In this document: piece after piece, positions 54,501-62,925 of the stretch
Numbering within the stretch: position 1 is the stretch's first letter
Layout: each line of letters opens with the position of its first letter
Program-made: the position numbers and the translations under genes
Notes under the pieces: model-generated
The model's database searches: none
Seen by the model: the letters and a program-made list of their open reading frames with translations, nothing else
What the model was told of the DNA's origin: nothing
From: Nitrospira sp.
GTDB lineage: Bacteria > Nitrospirota > Nitrospiria > Nitrospirales > Nitrospiraceae
DNA length: 64,000 bases
Assembly: GCA_024760525.1 (NCBI GenBank)
Contig: CP060499.1
Span: 1,116,001 to 1,180,000, forward strand
Reading direction: 5' to 3'

Positions 54501-57500
54501 ACGATGCCCTCTTCGGAGACGATCCCCTTGATGTGAGTATTGCGGGGAACGATTTCCTTGATGGCGAAGAGGGCGATGATGAACTACAGGGCGGGCTTGG
54601 GAACGATACCCTCTTCGGCGGAGATGGAAATGATGCATTGCGCGGTGATCGTATGGCTCTGGCTCCTAATCCTGAGAACGGGGGGAACGATATTCTCGAT
54701 GGCGGAACTGGCGATGATGAGCTCGATGGAGATTCGGGGAATGACGTACTCACTGGTGGGGCAGGGCAGGATGTCCTCATTGGAGGATCCGGGCAGGATA
54801 CCTACATGTTCAATCAGGGAGACGGCACCGATACGATCGTGGAGGCAGCGGCGGAAGGCAATCGCCTCGTCTTCGGAGCCGGGGTTGCGTCCGGGTCGGT
54901 GACACTGGGGATGGAGGTGGGCGATACATTGGTCCTTCACATGGGCACGGCCGGGGATACGGTGCGGATCACCAACTTCGGCGTGACGGTCCCAACCGGC
55001 GCGCATCCCATCGACACGTTCGAATGGGCCGATGGGACCGTGCTTACCTATAGCCAGCTGATCGGGCGAGGATTCCACCAAAGCGGAACGGCCACTAGCG
55101 AGACCCTTACGGGGACGGCATTCATCGATCACCTGGCCGCCGGTGCGGGAAACGATGTGGTCTCCGGCCTGGCCGGCGCGGATACGCTCCTGGGGGAAGA
55201 GGGGAACGATGTGTTGGACGGCGGTCCTGGTGACGACATTTTAGAGGGCGGCGCCGGCCATGATCGGCTGTTCGGGTCGGAGGGAAATGATGTGCTCGAC
55301 GGCGGTGCCGGCGATGACCGCTTGAGCGCCGACCTCGGGACCGATCGTTTAGTGGGCGGGGCCGGGAATGACCTGTATGAACTCTTTGGGACGGGCCATG
55401 TGATCGTCGAGGTTGCTGGAGAAGGCAATGATACGGTCCGCATCGCGGTCCCCGGATCCTTTGTGGTGCCTGAGGCCGTGGAGCATATCGAATTGCGCGA
55501 GGATACCTTCTTCTCCGGGGCGGTCGATCTGGTCGGCAACCAACAGGACAACCGGATGACCGGGTCCAACGTGTTGGATGGGCGGCAAGGCAACGATACG
55601 CTGATCGGGCTCGGGGACAATCTCTATGTGTTCGGACGAGACTACGGGCAGGATGTGATTCAGACCGGCACGCAGACCTATGCGTCGCCGACCTTTATCG
55701 ATTCCATCCACATGCAGGCCGGCGTGGCGCCTGCTGAGGTGACGTTTGAGGGACAGGGCACCCATTTGGTGATGAACATTGTCGGCACAGCCGATCAGCT
55801 CACGGTGGAGAACTATTTGATCGAGCCCGGCCTTCGGACTCCCACGATCGGCGCGATTCAGTTCGCCGATGGGACCATCTGGGGGGAGACGGAGATCATC
55901 AGTCGTCTCCGCGTGGTCACCGGCACCAGCGGCAACGATACCCTCACGGGGTTCGACACCGAGAATGAGCTGTTCGGGCTCGGCGGGGACGATCAGCTGG
56001 CGGGGAATGGCGGCAATGACCGATTAGATGGCGGCACAGGCCTCGATAGCATGGCAGGCGGGGTGGGGAACGATCTCTACCTCGTCGATCAGATCGGCGA
56101 TGAGGTGACGGAGAACTCCAATGAAGGCACCGACACCATCCACAGTTCGATCACCTACACCCTGGGGGCGAATATTGAACATCTCACTTTGGTCGGGACG
56201 GCGGCGATCAATGGGACGGGCAATACCCTGAACAACGTGCTCACGGGGAACAGTGCGGCCAATGTGTTGGCGGGCGGTGCCGGGAACGATACGTATCTCG
56301 TCGAGGCGGGTGATACTGTGACGGAGTCGGCCGGCCAGGGCACGGACACCGTGCAGAGCGCGGTGACGTGGACGCTCGGGTCGAATCTTGAGAAGCTGAC
56401 GCTCACGGGAACGACCGCGATCAACGGCACGGGCAACACCCTGAACAACGTGCTGACGGGCAATAGCGCGGCCAATGTGCTGAACGGCGGGACGGGCAGC
56501 GACAGCATGGCCGGCGGCGCCGGCGATGACACCTATGTGGTCGAGACCGCGAGTGAGGTCATCACCGAACTGGCCAATGACGGCATCGATACGGTTCAGA
56601 GCGTCGTCACCTATACCCTCGGCGTCAACGTGGAAAACCTGACCCTGACCGGGACGAGTGCCATCCATGGCACGGGCAACACGCTCGACAACATACTTAC
56701 GGGCAACAGCGCCAACAACACGCTTACCGGTGGGGCCGGCCACGACACGCTGGATGGCGGGCTGGGGAGCGACACCCTGCGCGGCGGCACGGGCCACGAC
56801 ACCTATGTCGTGAATACCACGGGCGACATCGTGACGGAGCAAGCCAATGAGGGCACCGACACGGTCAAGAGCGCGGTCACGTGGACCGTAAACTCGAATG
56901 TGGAAAACCTGACGCTCACTGGGACCAGTGCCATCAATGGGACGGGGAACACGCTCAACAATGTGCTCACCGGCAACAGTGCCAACAATATTCTTACGGG
57001 TGGAGCCGGCCACGACACGCTGGATGGTGGCCTGGGGAGCGACACGCTACGTGGCGGCACGGGGAACGACATCTATGTGGTCAATACCACTGGAGACGTC
57101 GTGACGGAGAATGCGAATGAGGGGACCGATACCGTGCAGAGCAGTGTCACCTGGACCTTGGGCTCGAATCTCGAGCAGGTGACCTTGACCGGCCACAGTG
57201 CGATCAATGGGACGGGGAACACCCTCAACAACATCCTAACAGGGAATGCCGCCAACAATGTCTTGACGGGGCTGGGCGGCAATGACACCTACCGGTACAG
57301 TCGCGGGGGTGGCCAAGACACGGTCGTCGATAGCGCGGGGACTTCGGATACGCTGGGATTTGGCGCGATGATCACCCCGCTCGATCTAGTCATCAGCCGC
57401 CAGGCGAATAATTTGCGCCTGGCGATTCATGGGAGCACCGACCAGGTGACGATTCAGAACTGGTACAGCGGCCCGACGAATCAGACGGAGATGATGCAGG

Positions 57501-57652
57501 CCGGCACTGGGCAGACGTTGCTCAGTACGCAAGTCGATCAACTCATTCAGGCCATGGCGGCGTTCACGCAACAATCGGGGCTCACCTGGGATCAAGCCAT
57601 CGACCAGCGGCCGCAGGACGTGCAGGCCGTCCTGGCCGCCAGCTGGCAGTAA
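51518..57652 (+). CDS. Giant RTX exoprotein with class 3 lipase domain, type I secretion substrate
   Basis: A 2044-residue protein. Residues 1 to about 280 are the lipase domain: ISYAGTNPNES, the nucleophile elbow TFTGHSLGGGLAALMG (Ser116), and GYDLHSVALLTAF with candidate His236. RTX blocks (GGxGxDxLx, calcium-binding beta rolls) begin near 450 and dominate about 607-1090 and 1200-1290. Three haemolysin-related linker domains occur at about 1120-1190, 1370-1460 and 1930-1990. Five larger repeats occupy about 1540-1920. The C-terminus (DQRPQDVQAVLAASWQ) is the uncleaved type I signal end. There is no N-terminal signal. AAAGGAG precedes the ATG. The ABC/HlyD/TolC genes follow directly. Expected substrates are lipids or membranes of other cells; not proven. 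Confidence 0.92.
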   Translation: MATTIEYALMAGASYISTRPDINKFPIPQGWVAVTNPPHFQDDATGFEAISFQRGNEIVISYAGTNPNESLVGPDHTADYLLATGVGSVQLEQAAEYYLEIMATNPNATITFTGHSLGGGLAALMGVFFGKQAATFDQAPFANSAEASLVLPDVAAVLKEYLLSEGYSPEKLVGLTDFLTLRAAMAPGEIPNSSLVTSVNVDGEFLSGMPYNILDRIGQPASIPTNAPGVSGYDLHSVALLTAFLQSMQTALSGQALNDVTFRLTKLVEMIFDDSLYAHPTTDPDNQNFLERLVQNEQGNAMVTRFTSDLWKLAQDGGLTMADDAFASVKLVSQTLIAFAMQKYYTETQTSAGYNKELFTDVTGGIRFDLANVAANLTDTKGYDLYFQTYLANAFTASDRDRIESLLPGLRDWYVQAGSGGMNVTDAENRGAFLLGGNRVDTLSGGSQIDLLVGNAGADTLDGGGGNDTLLGGIGFDRYYWSIGDGYDQIEDADASGAIFVNGRMLSGGVKKAGHTDWESVDGTIKYQMSGGDLVVKLNGTQILTVNDNFESGQFGIQLIDAKDLSAGLPTSGRTIEGDHQPAWPFRFDDLENSIWDDPTRVPKLDHLQGSGGNDTIDAGELEDWLRGFGGDDVLLGGGGADRMQGGDGHDYLFSDQLVNLAELASLSTFTGVGTSLEYLNGGAGDDVLVGGAAADELFGASGADLLLGGDGTDFLGGDDNYRLPYPTWLTFFYFDEQGTLVFANLVNDSTKLEIEEFGQADEMYGGGGDDLIWAGGGNDLVYGDAGDDRITGDSGDDTIFGGDGNDWMQGENSALSIGSMNDYLDGGDGDDYVLGAQGDDVVIGGLGSDYLFGEAMNLLGVIGNDILDGGDGNDFLYGEGGDDTLFGGAGNDELIGDFTNDPVPGNDLLYGDAGFDHLQGEAGDDLLDGGEDDDELQGGSGNDMLFGGAGNDLLFGEATSFQGQAGDDTLDGGEGTDHLQGGGGADTLFGGTGNDALFGDDPLDVSIAGNDFLDGEEGDDELQGGLGNDTLFGGDGNDALRGDRMALAPNPENGGNDILDGGTGDDELDGDSGNDVLTGGAGQDVLIGGSGQDTYMFNQGDGTDTIVEAAAEGNRLVFGAGVASGSVTLGMEVGDTLVLHMGTAGDTVRITNFGVTVPTGAHPIDTFEWADGTVLTYSQLIGRGFHQSGTATSETLTGTAFIDHLAAGAGNDVVSGLAGADTLLGEEGNDVLDGGPGDDILEGGAGHDRLFGSEGNDVLDGGAGDDRLSADLGTDRLVGGAGNDLYELFGTGHVIVEVAGEGNDTVRIAVPGSFVVPEAVEHIELREDTFFSGAVDLVGNQQDNRMTGSNVLDGRQGNDTLIGLGDNLYVFGRDYGQDVIQTGTQTYASPTFIDSIHMQAGVAPAEVTFEGQGTHLVMNIVGTADQLTVENYLIEPGLRTPTIGAIQFADGTIWGETEIISRLRVVTGTSGNDTLTGFDTENELFGLGGDDQLAGNGGNDRLDGGTGLDSMAGGVGNDLYLVDQIGDEVTENSNEGTDTIHSSITYTLGANIEHLTLVGTAAINGTGNTLNNVLTGNSAANVLAGGAGNDTYLVEAGDTVTESAGQGTDTVQSAVTWTLGSNLEKLTLTGTTAINGTGNTLNNVLTGNSAANVLNGGTGSDSMAGGAGDDTYVVETASEVITELANDGIDTVQSVVTYTLGVNVENLTLTGTSAIHGTGNTLDNILTGNSANNTLTGGAGHDTLDGGLGSDTLRGGTGHDTYVVNTTGDIVTEQANEGTDTVKSAVTWTVNSNVENLTLTGTSAINGTGNTLNNVLTGNSANNILTGGAGHDTLDGGLGSDTLRGGTGNDIYVVNTTGDVVTENANEGTDTVQSSVTWTLGSNLEQVTLTGHSAINGTGNTLNNILTGNAANNVLTGLGGNDTYRYSRGGGQDTVVDSAGTSDTLGFGAMITPLDLVISRQANNLRLAIHGSTDQVTIQNWYSGPTNQTEMMQAGTGQTLLSTQVDQLIQAMAAFTQQSGLTWDQAIDQRPQDVQAVLAASWQ
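53340..54790 (+). repeat. RTX nonapeptide array with higher-order units of about 45-55 residues
   Basis: Dozens of GGxGNDxLx nonapeptides are arranged in larger units: a GNDxLDGGxGDDxLQGG block, then GNDTLFGGxGNDALxGD, then a variable loop of 8-12 residues. The loops include FTNDPVPG, ATSFQGQAG, DPLDVSIAG and RMALAPNPENGG, starting near 54205, 54390, 54520 and 54645. At DNA level the units are similar but not identical. The array folds on calcium outside the cell. Confidence 0.85.
56208..57262 (+). repeat. Five tandem coding repeats in the C-terminal part of the RTX protein
   Basis: The motif ING/HGTGNTLNN-x-LTGN recurs at about 56208, 56420, 56662, 56933 and 57203, giving units of about 70-90 codons. 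Each unit also holds a DTVQSxVTxTLGxNxExLTLTG stretch. The last three are spaced about 270 bases apart and share long identical DNA tracts, for example the stretch around GHDTLDGGLGSDTLRGGTG that occurs twice. This indicates recent unit duplication. Confidence 0.85.
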
Positions 57653-57753
57653 AAAGGAATTCAAGGTATCGATAGCACCAAAGAGGTGAAGGTCACTAAG
57701 TAGAATTAGCGAAAACGTTTGGTCATGAGGGAACCTTATCTTATGATGGCCAC

Positions 57754-59946
57754 ATGTCGGCTCAAGCAGCGAGAGTGCTTCCTCAGGCCCCTGATTCCCC
57801 GATACTGACTCAGTCACGAATCCCCACCGATACGGGACTGACCTGTCTTCTTATCCTTGCCCGGCTTCATGATCTCCCTGCCGATGGGTCCCAGCTTCGG
57901 CATCAGTTCGCCCAATCGGGGCAAGTTCTTTCCGACACCGATCTGCTCCGCGCCGCCAAGCATCTTGGTATGAAGGCCGGCTTGGTCAAAACTCAGTGGA
58001 GCAAACTGCAAGGGACACCGCTGCCTGCCATGGCCAAGTTGGTGGATGGGGGCTATCTCGTATTGGCCAAGGTCGGAGCGGAGAAGGTGCTGATCCACAA
58101 TCCCGTCGAAGCTCGCCCGCTCGTCATCTCTCGTGAACAGTTCGAGGTGATTTGGACCGGAGAACTACTGCTCTTTACCAAGCGCGCTGAGGCCCGTCTG
58201 AAGGACCTCAAGTTCGATTTCACCTGGTTCATTCCGTCAATCGTGAAGTACCGAACGTTTTTCGGTGAAGTGCTGGTCGCTTCGTTCTTTCTTCAGCTCT
58301 TTGCCCTGTTGACTCCGCTGTTTACGCAAGTCGTCATCGACAAAGTGCTCGTGCACAAAGGATTTACGACGCTTCATGTGTTGGCGTTCGGCATGATCGC
58401 GCTGGCCGTCTTCGAGGCCCTCCTCGGCGGGTTCCGCACCTATCTGTTTTCCCATACGACGAATCGGATCGATGTGAGTCTCGGGGCCCAACTCTTTCGG
58501 CACATCTTGGCCCTGCCTCTGTCTTACTTTGAAGCGAGGCGAGTCGGCGATATGGTCGCCCGCGTGCGTGAGTTGGAGCAGATTCGGCAATTCCTGACGA
58601 GTCATTCCGTCACGGTGGTGTTGGACGTCGTCTTTACCGCTGTCTTCCTCACGGTGATGTGGTTTTACAGCTCGACGCTCACGCTCGTCGTGATGGCTTC
58701 ACTCCCGATCTATGCATTGTTGTCCGTAGCGATCACCCCGGCGATACGCACGCGCTTGCACGAAAAGTTCAATCGCGGGGCGGAGAATCAGGCGTTCCTT
58801 GTCGAGACGGTCAGCGGGATTCAGACCGTGAAGGCCATGGCCGTCGAGCCGCCGCTGTTACGCAAATGGGAAGAGCAGCTGGCCGGTTATGTGAAGGCGA
58901 GTTTTCGGGCCACGAGCTTGATTACGATAACCGGCCAATCAGCGACCTGTGTTCAAAAGGTGACGATGGTGGCCGTACTGTGGGTAGGTGCCTATCGTGT
59001 GATCGAGGGTGACCTCAGCATCGGGCAATTGATCGCATTCAACATGCTCTCATCACAGGTCACCGGCCCGCTCCTCCGCCTGGTGAATCTTTGGCAGGAA
59101 TTTCAACAAGTGGGTATTTCGGTGCAGCGGTTGGGCGATGTGCTCAATGCCCAGCCCGAGCCCTCATATAATCCGAACCGAACCACGCTCCCGCAGGTCC
59201 GAGGGCAGGTGCGATTTGAAGAGGTGACATTTCGCTATCGGTCTGACGGTCCGGAGGTGATTCGCAAGGTGTCGTTTGCCGTTGAGCCGGGTCAGGTGAT
59301 CGGCATCGTCGGACGTTCAGGATCCGGAAAGAGCACCATCGCCAAATTGGTTCAGCGGCTTTATGTGCCTGAGCGAGGGTGCATCTTGGTGGATGGAGTG
59401 GATCTGGCTCAGGTCGATCCGGCATGGCTCCGCAGACAAGTAGGAGTCGTGCTGCAAGAGAATTTCCTGTTCAACGCCTCGGTACGAGACAACATTGCCC
59501 TGACGGATCCCGGCTTGGCGATAGAGCGGGTGATGCAGGCCGCGAAACTGGCCGGAGCCCACGAATTCATCCTGGAATTGGTGGACGGGTACGATACCGT
59601 GATCGGAGAGCATGGATGCACGTTGTCGGGAGGGCAGCGCCAGCGGATTGCCCTTGCGAGGGCCTTGGTGGCGAACCCCAGGATTCTCATATTGGATGAG
59701 GCCACCAGTGCCCTCGACTACGAGTCAGAGGCCGTGATCCAGCGGAACATGACACAGATCTGTAAGGAACGCACAGTCTTCATCATCGCGCATCGACTGA
59801 GCACGGTGCGGCCTGCCCATCGTATCTATGTCGTCGATCGCGGAGAGATTGTTGAGCAGGGGTCGCATAACGACCTCCTCCGTACCGGCGGGTGTTATGC
59901 GAAACTGTATGCGTATCAAGTCGGTACAGAAGAAGCCGTAGGGTGA
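57754..59946 (+). CDS. Type I secretion ABC transporter (HlyB-like) with inactive C39-like domain
   Basis: The inner-membrane ATPase of the type I system. Residues about 25-145 are a C39-like domain. The position of the catalytic Cys in DCGxxC is taken by Thr (PTDTGLTCL), so it is a degenerate substrate-docking domain as in HlyB. Membrane helices lie at about 165-430. The nucleotide-binding domain has IVGRSGSGKSTIAKLV (Walker A), LSGGQRQRIALARAL (signature) and ILILDEATSALDYES (Walker B). The length (730) is normal. It starts 101 bases after the giant RTX gene, its likely cargo. Confidence 0.95.
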   Translation: MSAQAARVLPQAPDSPILTQSRIPTDTGLTCLLILARLHDLPADGSQLRHQFAQSGQVLSDTDLLRAAKHLGMKAGLVKTQWSKLQGTPLPAMAKLVDGGYLVLAKVGAEKVLIHNPVEARPLVISREQFEVIWTGELLLFTKRAEARLKDLKFDFTWFIPSIVKYRTFFGEVLVASFFLQLFALLTPLFTQVVIDKVLVHKGFTTLHVLAFGMIALAVFEALLGGFRTYLFSHTTNRIDVSLGAQLFRHILALPLSYFEARRVGDMVARVRELEQIRQFLTSHSVTVVLDVVFTAVFLTVMWFYSSTLTLVVMASLPIYALLSVAITPAIRTRLHEKFNRGAENQAFLVETVSGIQTVKAMAVEPPLLRKWEEQLAGYVKASFRATSLITITGQSATCVQKVTMVAVLWVGAYRVIEGDLSIGQLIAFNMLSSQVTGPLLRLVNLWQEFQQVGISVQRLGDVLNAQPEPSYNPNRTTLPQVRGQVRFEEVTFRYRSDGPEVIRKVSFAVEPGQVIGIVGRSGSGKSTIAKLVQRLYVPERGCILVDGVDLAQVDPAWLRRQVGVVLQENFLFNASVRDNIALTDPGLAIERVMQAAKLAGAHEFILELVDGYDTVIGEHGCTLSGGQRQRIALARALVANPRILILDEATSALDYESEAVIQRNMTQICKERTVFIIAHRLSTVRPAHRIYVVDRGEIVEQGSHNDLLRTGGCYAKLYAYQVGTEEAVG

Positions 59947-59959
59947 GGTAGGCGATAGG

Positions 59960-61351
59960 ATGGCATTCGGGGCATTGGCTCGACATTGGACCGTGTGGAA
60001 GGCGGCCTGGCAAGTGGAATCGAGCCGGCCCGTCGGAGCTGCTCCCCGTGGACACGCCACAGAATTCTTACCGGCGGTGTTGGAAATTCAACAGGCGCCG
60101 CCATCACCGGTCGGTCGGGCCATTCTCTGGACGATCCTCGCGGCCTTCACGGGCGGGGTGTCGTGGACCATGTTCGGATGGATCGACATCGTGGCGACAG
60201 CGCAAGGGAAGATCATTCCTAGCGGCTACTCAAAGATCATCCAGCCATATGAAACCGGAGTCATCGCCTCCATTCATGTACAGGATGGACAAGCCGTCAA
60301 GCAGGGCGATGTGTTGATCGATCTCGATTCGACTCTCAATCGAGCCGATCTCGATCGGACGCTTAACGAATACCGCGCGGCAAAAGTGGAGGCGGCTCGG
60401 TTGCGGGCACTGATTCGGAACCAGGACACCTTTGAAGTGCCGCCCGATTCTGATGCAGCCTCCGTGGTGTTGCAGCAGCAATTGCTACGGGATCAACTGG
60501 CGGAATATCAGGCCAAGGTCGCGGCTGCGCAGCATCTGGTGGATCAGCGCCAGGCTGCGGTTGAGCAAACCAACGAGAACATTCTCCGTTTGGAAGCCAC
60601 TGTTCCGATGGAGAGTGAACGTGCCGAGGCCTACAAGAAACTATTCGATCGTGGGGCAGCAACCAAGATGGACTTCCTGCAGGCCGAAGGCCAACGTATC
60701 GATAAGGCGCAGGAACTCGCAGGGCAAAAAAGGAAACTCCAGCAAGACCGGGCCGCGCTCGGCGAGGCCGAGACTCACTATCGAGCCATGGTGTCGGAAT
60801 TCCAGCAGACGAAACAGGCGGAACTATCGGCACTCGAAACCAAGGCTGCGTCGCTCGCGCAAGAGGTGACGAAGGCCGACCAAAGGACCGACTTGCAGCG
60901 GCTCATCGCGCCGATTGCCGGCGTTGTGCAGCAATTGGCGGTGCATACGGTCGGGGGAGTCGTGACGTCTGCCCAGCAGTTGCTGATCATCGTACCGCAG
61001 GACCATCCGGTCGAGGTGGAGGCGCAGGTCGAGAACAAAGATGTGGGGTTCGTGCGGGAGGGGCAGCCGGTCGAAATCAAGGTGGAAACATTTCAGTTCA
61101 CCCTCTATGGCACGATTCCAGGTTGCGTGGTGACGGTTTCTGATGATGCGGTCCTCATCGAAAAGGTGGGTCTGGTCTATCCAACCAGGGTCAGTATGGA
61201 TCGAGGAACGATTCAGGTCGAAGGCAAGCCGGTCAACCTGTCGCCCGGCATGGCTGTGACCGTCGAGATCAAGACCGGCCAGCGTCGCATCATCGAATAT
61301 CTGTTGAGCCCTTTGCTGAAATCCATGAAAGAAAGCCTGAGAGAGCGGTAA
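59960..61351 (+). CDS. Type I secretion membrane fusion protein (HlyD-like)
   Basis: The periplasmic adaptor linking the ABC transporter to TolC. A cytoplasmic N-terminal stretch is followed by one membrane helix (ILWTILAAFTGGVSWTMFGW). Then come the lipoyl half-motif GKIIPSGYSKIIQPYETGVI, a long coiled-coil hairpin (about 120-310) and the second half with IAPIAGVVQQLAVHTVGGVV. The C-terminal beta-barrel ends with the HlyD signature MAVTVEIKTGQRRIIEYLLS. It starts 13 bases after the transporter gene, so the two are co-translated. Confidence 0.95.
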   Translation: MAFGALARHWTVWKAAWQVESSRPVGAAPRGHATEFLPAVLEIQQAPPSPVGRAILWTILAAFTGGVSWTMFGWIDIVATAQGKIIPSGYSKIIQPYETGVIASIHVQDGQAVKQGDVLIDLDSTLNRADLDRTLNEYRAAKVEAARLRALIRNQDTFEVPPDSDAASVVLQQQLLRDQLAEYQAKVAAAQHLVDQRQAAVEQTNENILRLEATVPMESERAEAYKKLFDRGAATKMDFLQAEGQRIDKAQELAGQKRKLQQDRAALGEAETHYRAMVSEFQQTKQAELSALETKAASLAQEVTKADQRTDLQRLIAPIAGVVQQLAVHTVGGVVTSAQQLLIIVPQDHPVEVEAQVENKDVGFVREGQPVEIKVETFQFTLYGTIPGCVVTVSDDAVLIEKVGLVYPTRVSMDRGTIQVEGKPVNLSPGMAVTVEIKTGQRRIIEYLLSPLLKSMKESLRER

Positions 61352-61354
61352 CGG

Positions 61355-62707
61355 ATGTTGAAGGTGTTTGCACCTCTTGGATTCTGTGTATGTGCCGCCA
61401 CGATGCTTGCGCCAAGCTTCTCGACCGCCGGTCTGCCAATCGGAGAACCGAGTAGACCGCCGCAGTCAGTTGTCTCCGAACCTCTTTCTCTCACCTTGAA
61501 AGGCGCCTTGGCGGCGGCGATCAGCAACAATCCCGACGTCCTCCTGTACAAAGAACGAATTCAGGAGGGGCAAGGTCAGGTTCGGACCCAATTGGGGGCG
61601 ATGCTGCCCAACTTGTCCGCCAATGTTCGCCAGACCAGACAGACGCAATTCTTGGGTACCATCGGGCTTTCTCCCGTGCGCACCGATCCATTCAGCATTT
61701 TCGATACGCGCATCAGCGCGACACAAAACCTGTTCAGTCTTAGCTTGATTCAGCGATGGCGGGCCTCACGGGAGACGTTGCATGTCACCGAACTGGAATC
61801 GGAGGTGAGAAAATTCGACACGATGGCCAGCGTGGCCCTGGCCTACATGGACGGGTTGAAGGCCATGGCCACGATCAAGGTGCATGAAGCGAATCAGCAC
61901 GTGATGAACGAACTACTGGAGACGGTTAAACACCGGCAGCGTGGAGGAGTCGCGACGTTGCTGGATGTTGCGCGGCTCGAAGCACAACTGGCGGCTGAAC
62001 GGCAACAGGAATCATCGGCGCGGTATGACCTTGACCATGCCAAACTGAATCTCATCAATCTACTTGCGCTCTCCATGGAAAGTTCCCTTGTTCTGACCGA
62101 TGAGTGGTTGACGGAGGTACAGGACATACCGACGCCGGAACAGGCGATAGACTCGGCGTTGAGCCAAAGACCGGAGGTCCAGGCGCAGATCACACGTATG
62201 AAAGCTTCGGAGCTGACCTATTCCTCTATCACCGGGGAGCGCTTGCCGTCGCTGGTTGCCCAAGGCGAGTATGGCCTCATCGGTAATCGTTGGAACAACT
62301 CCGTAGACACGTACAATATGGCGTTGGCCCTTCAGATTCCGATCTTCGATGGAGCGCAACGCGAAGGCCGCATCGTCCAGGCGCGAAGCCAGGTACAGCA
62401 AGAAGCGTTACGGATGAAGTCGGTGCTCAATCAAGTCAGAATGGAAGCGCGCGATGCGCTCGCTTCACTGACCGCGGCGAAAGAACAGGTGGGCATCGCG
62501 CAGACCGGTCTCGAGATGGCAACAAAGGAACTGGACCTTGCGCGCGAACGCTATGCCGTCATCACCTCGGCCAGCCATTTCGAGTTGACCAACGGACTTT
62601 CCGCAGTTACTCGCGCCAGAGAAAACCTCGTCAATGCACTTTTCCAACTCAATGCAGCTCGCGTCAATCTGGCTCGCTCCACAGGCGGCTTAGATCGATT
62701 GAACTAG
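61355..62707 (+). CDS. TolC-family outer membrane efflux protein
   Basis: The outer-membrane channel of the type I system. A signal peptide (PLGFCVCAATMLAPSFSTAG) precedes two outer-membrane efflux repeats: SLTLKGALAAAISNNPDVLL opens the first, and DSALSQRPEVQAQITRMKAS the second. Long helices with Asn/Gln/Ala-rich heptads run through both, ending LFQLNAARVNLARSTGGL. The length (450) is typical. The ATG lies three bases after the HlyD stop. Having its own TolC makes this a self-contained secretion operon. Confidence 0.94.
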   Translation: MLKVFAPLGFCVCAATMLAPSFSTAGLPIGEPSRPPQSVVSEPLSLTLKGALAAAISNNPDVLLYKERIQEGQGQVRTQLGAMLPNLSANVRQTRQTQFLGTIGLSPVRTDPFSIFDTRISATQNLFSLSLIQRWRASRETLHVTELESEVRKFDTMASVALAYMDGLKAMATIKVHEANQHVMNELLETVKHRQRGGVATLLDVARLEAQLAAERQQESSARYDLDHAKLNLINLLALSMESSLVLTDEWLTEVQDIPTPEQAIDSALSQRPEVQAQITRMKASELTYSSITGERLPSLVAQGEYGLIGNRWNNSVDTYNMALALQIPIFDGAQREGRIVQARSQVQQEALRMKSVLNQVRMEARDALASLTAAKEQVGIAQTGLEMATKELDLARERYAVITSASHFELTNGLSAVTRARENLVNALFQLNAARVNLARSTGGLDRLN

Positions 62708-62793
62708 TGGCACTGGCCATCAGACCAGCGTAGACGACTGCCCATTCCAAAGACAGGGGCCGAGGCATATCACGCGCCGCATCGTGTGGAAAC

Positions 62794-62810
62794 GAACGGC
62801 AGTGCCGTTC
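62794..62810. terminator. Hairpin after the type I secretion operon
   Basis: GAACGGCA and TGCCGTTC are exact inverted arms with a one-base centre, so about six pairs and a small loop would form 87 bases after the tolC-like gene. No T-run follows. A second, looser pair (AAGGGCT at 62868-62874 and AGCCCTT at 62903-62909) lies just before malQ. Either could end transcription, but neither is a classic terminator. Confidence 0.3.
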
Positions 62811-62925
62811 CTAGGCTTCCTTCTGCACTCTTCCCCATATAGCCAACCTGCCGTCGAATTCAAAGAAAAGGGCTTAGAGACGGCATTGTCTTGACTTGAC
62901 TTAGCCCTTCACTCACACTCAAAGA

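Noticed and set aside
56024..57013. A 329-codon open frame on the minus strand inside the RTX gene
   Set aside because: It is antisense to the repeated, GC-rich plus-strand gene, has repeated composition mirroring the RTX units and no ribosome binding site. It is a shadow frame.
56208..57262. Regularly spaced repeats that might be taken for a CRISPR array
   Set aside because: Units are 210-270 bases, imperfect and translate in one frame as RTX-protein repeats; there are no short unique spacers.
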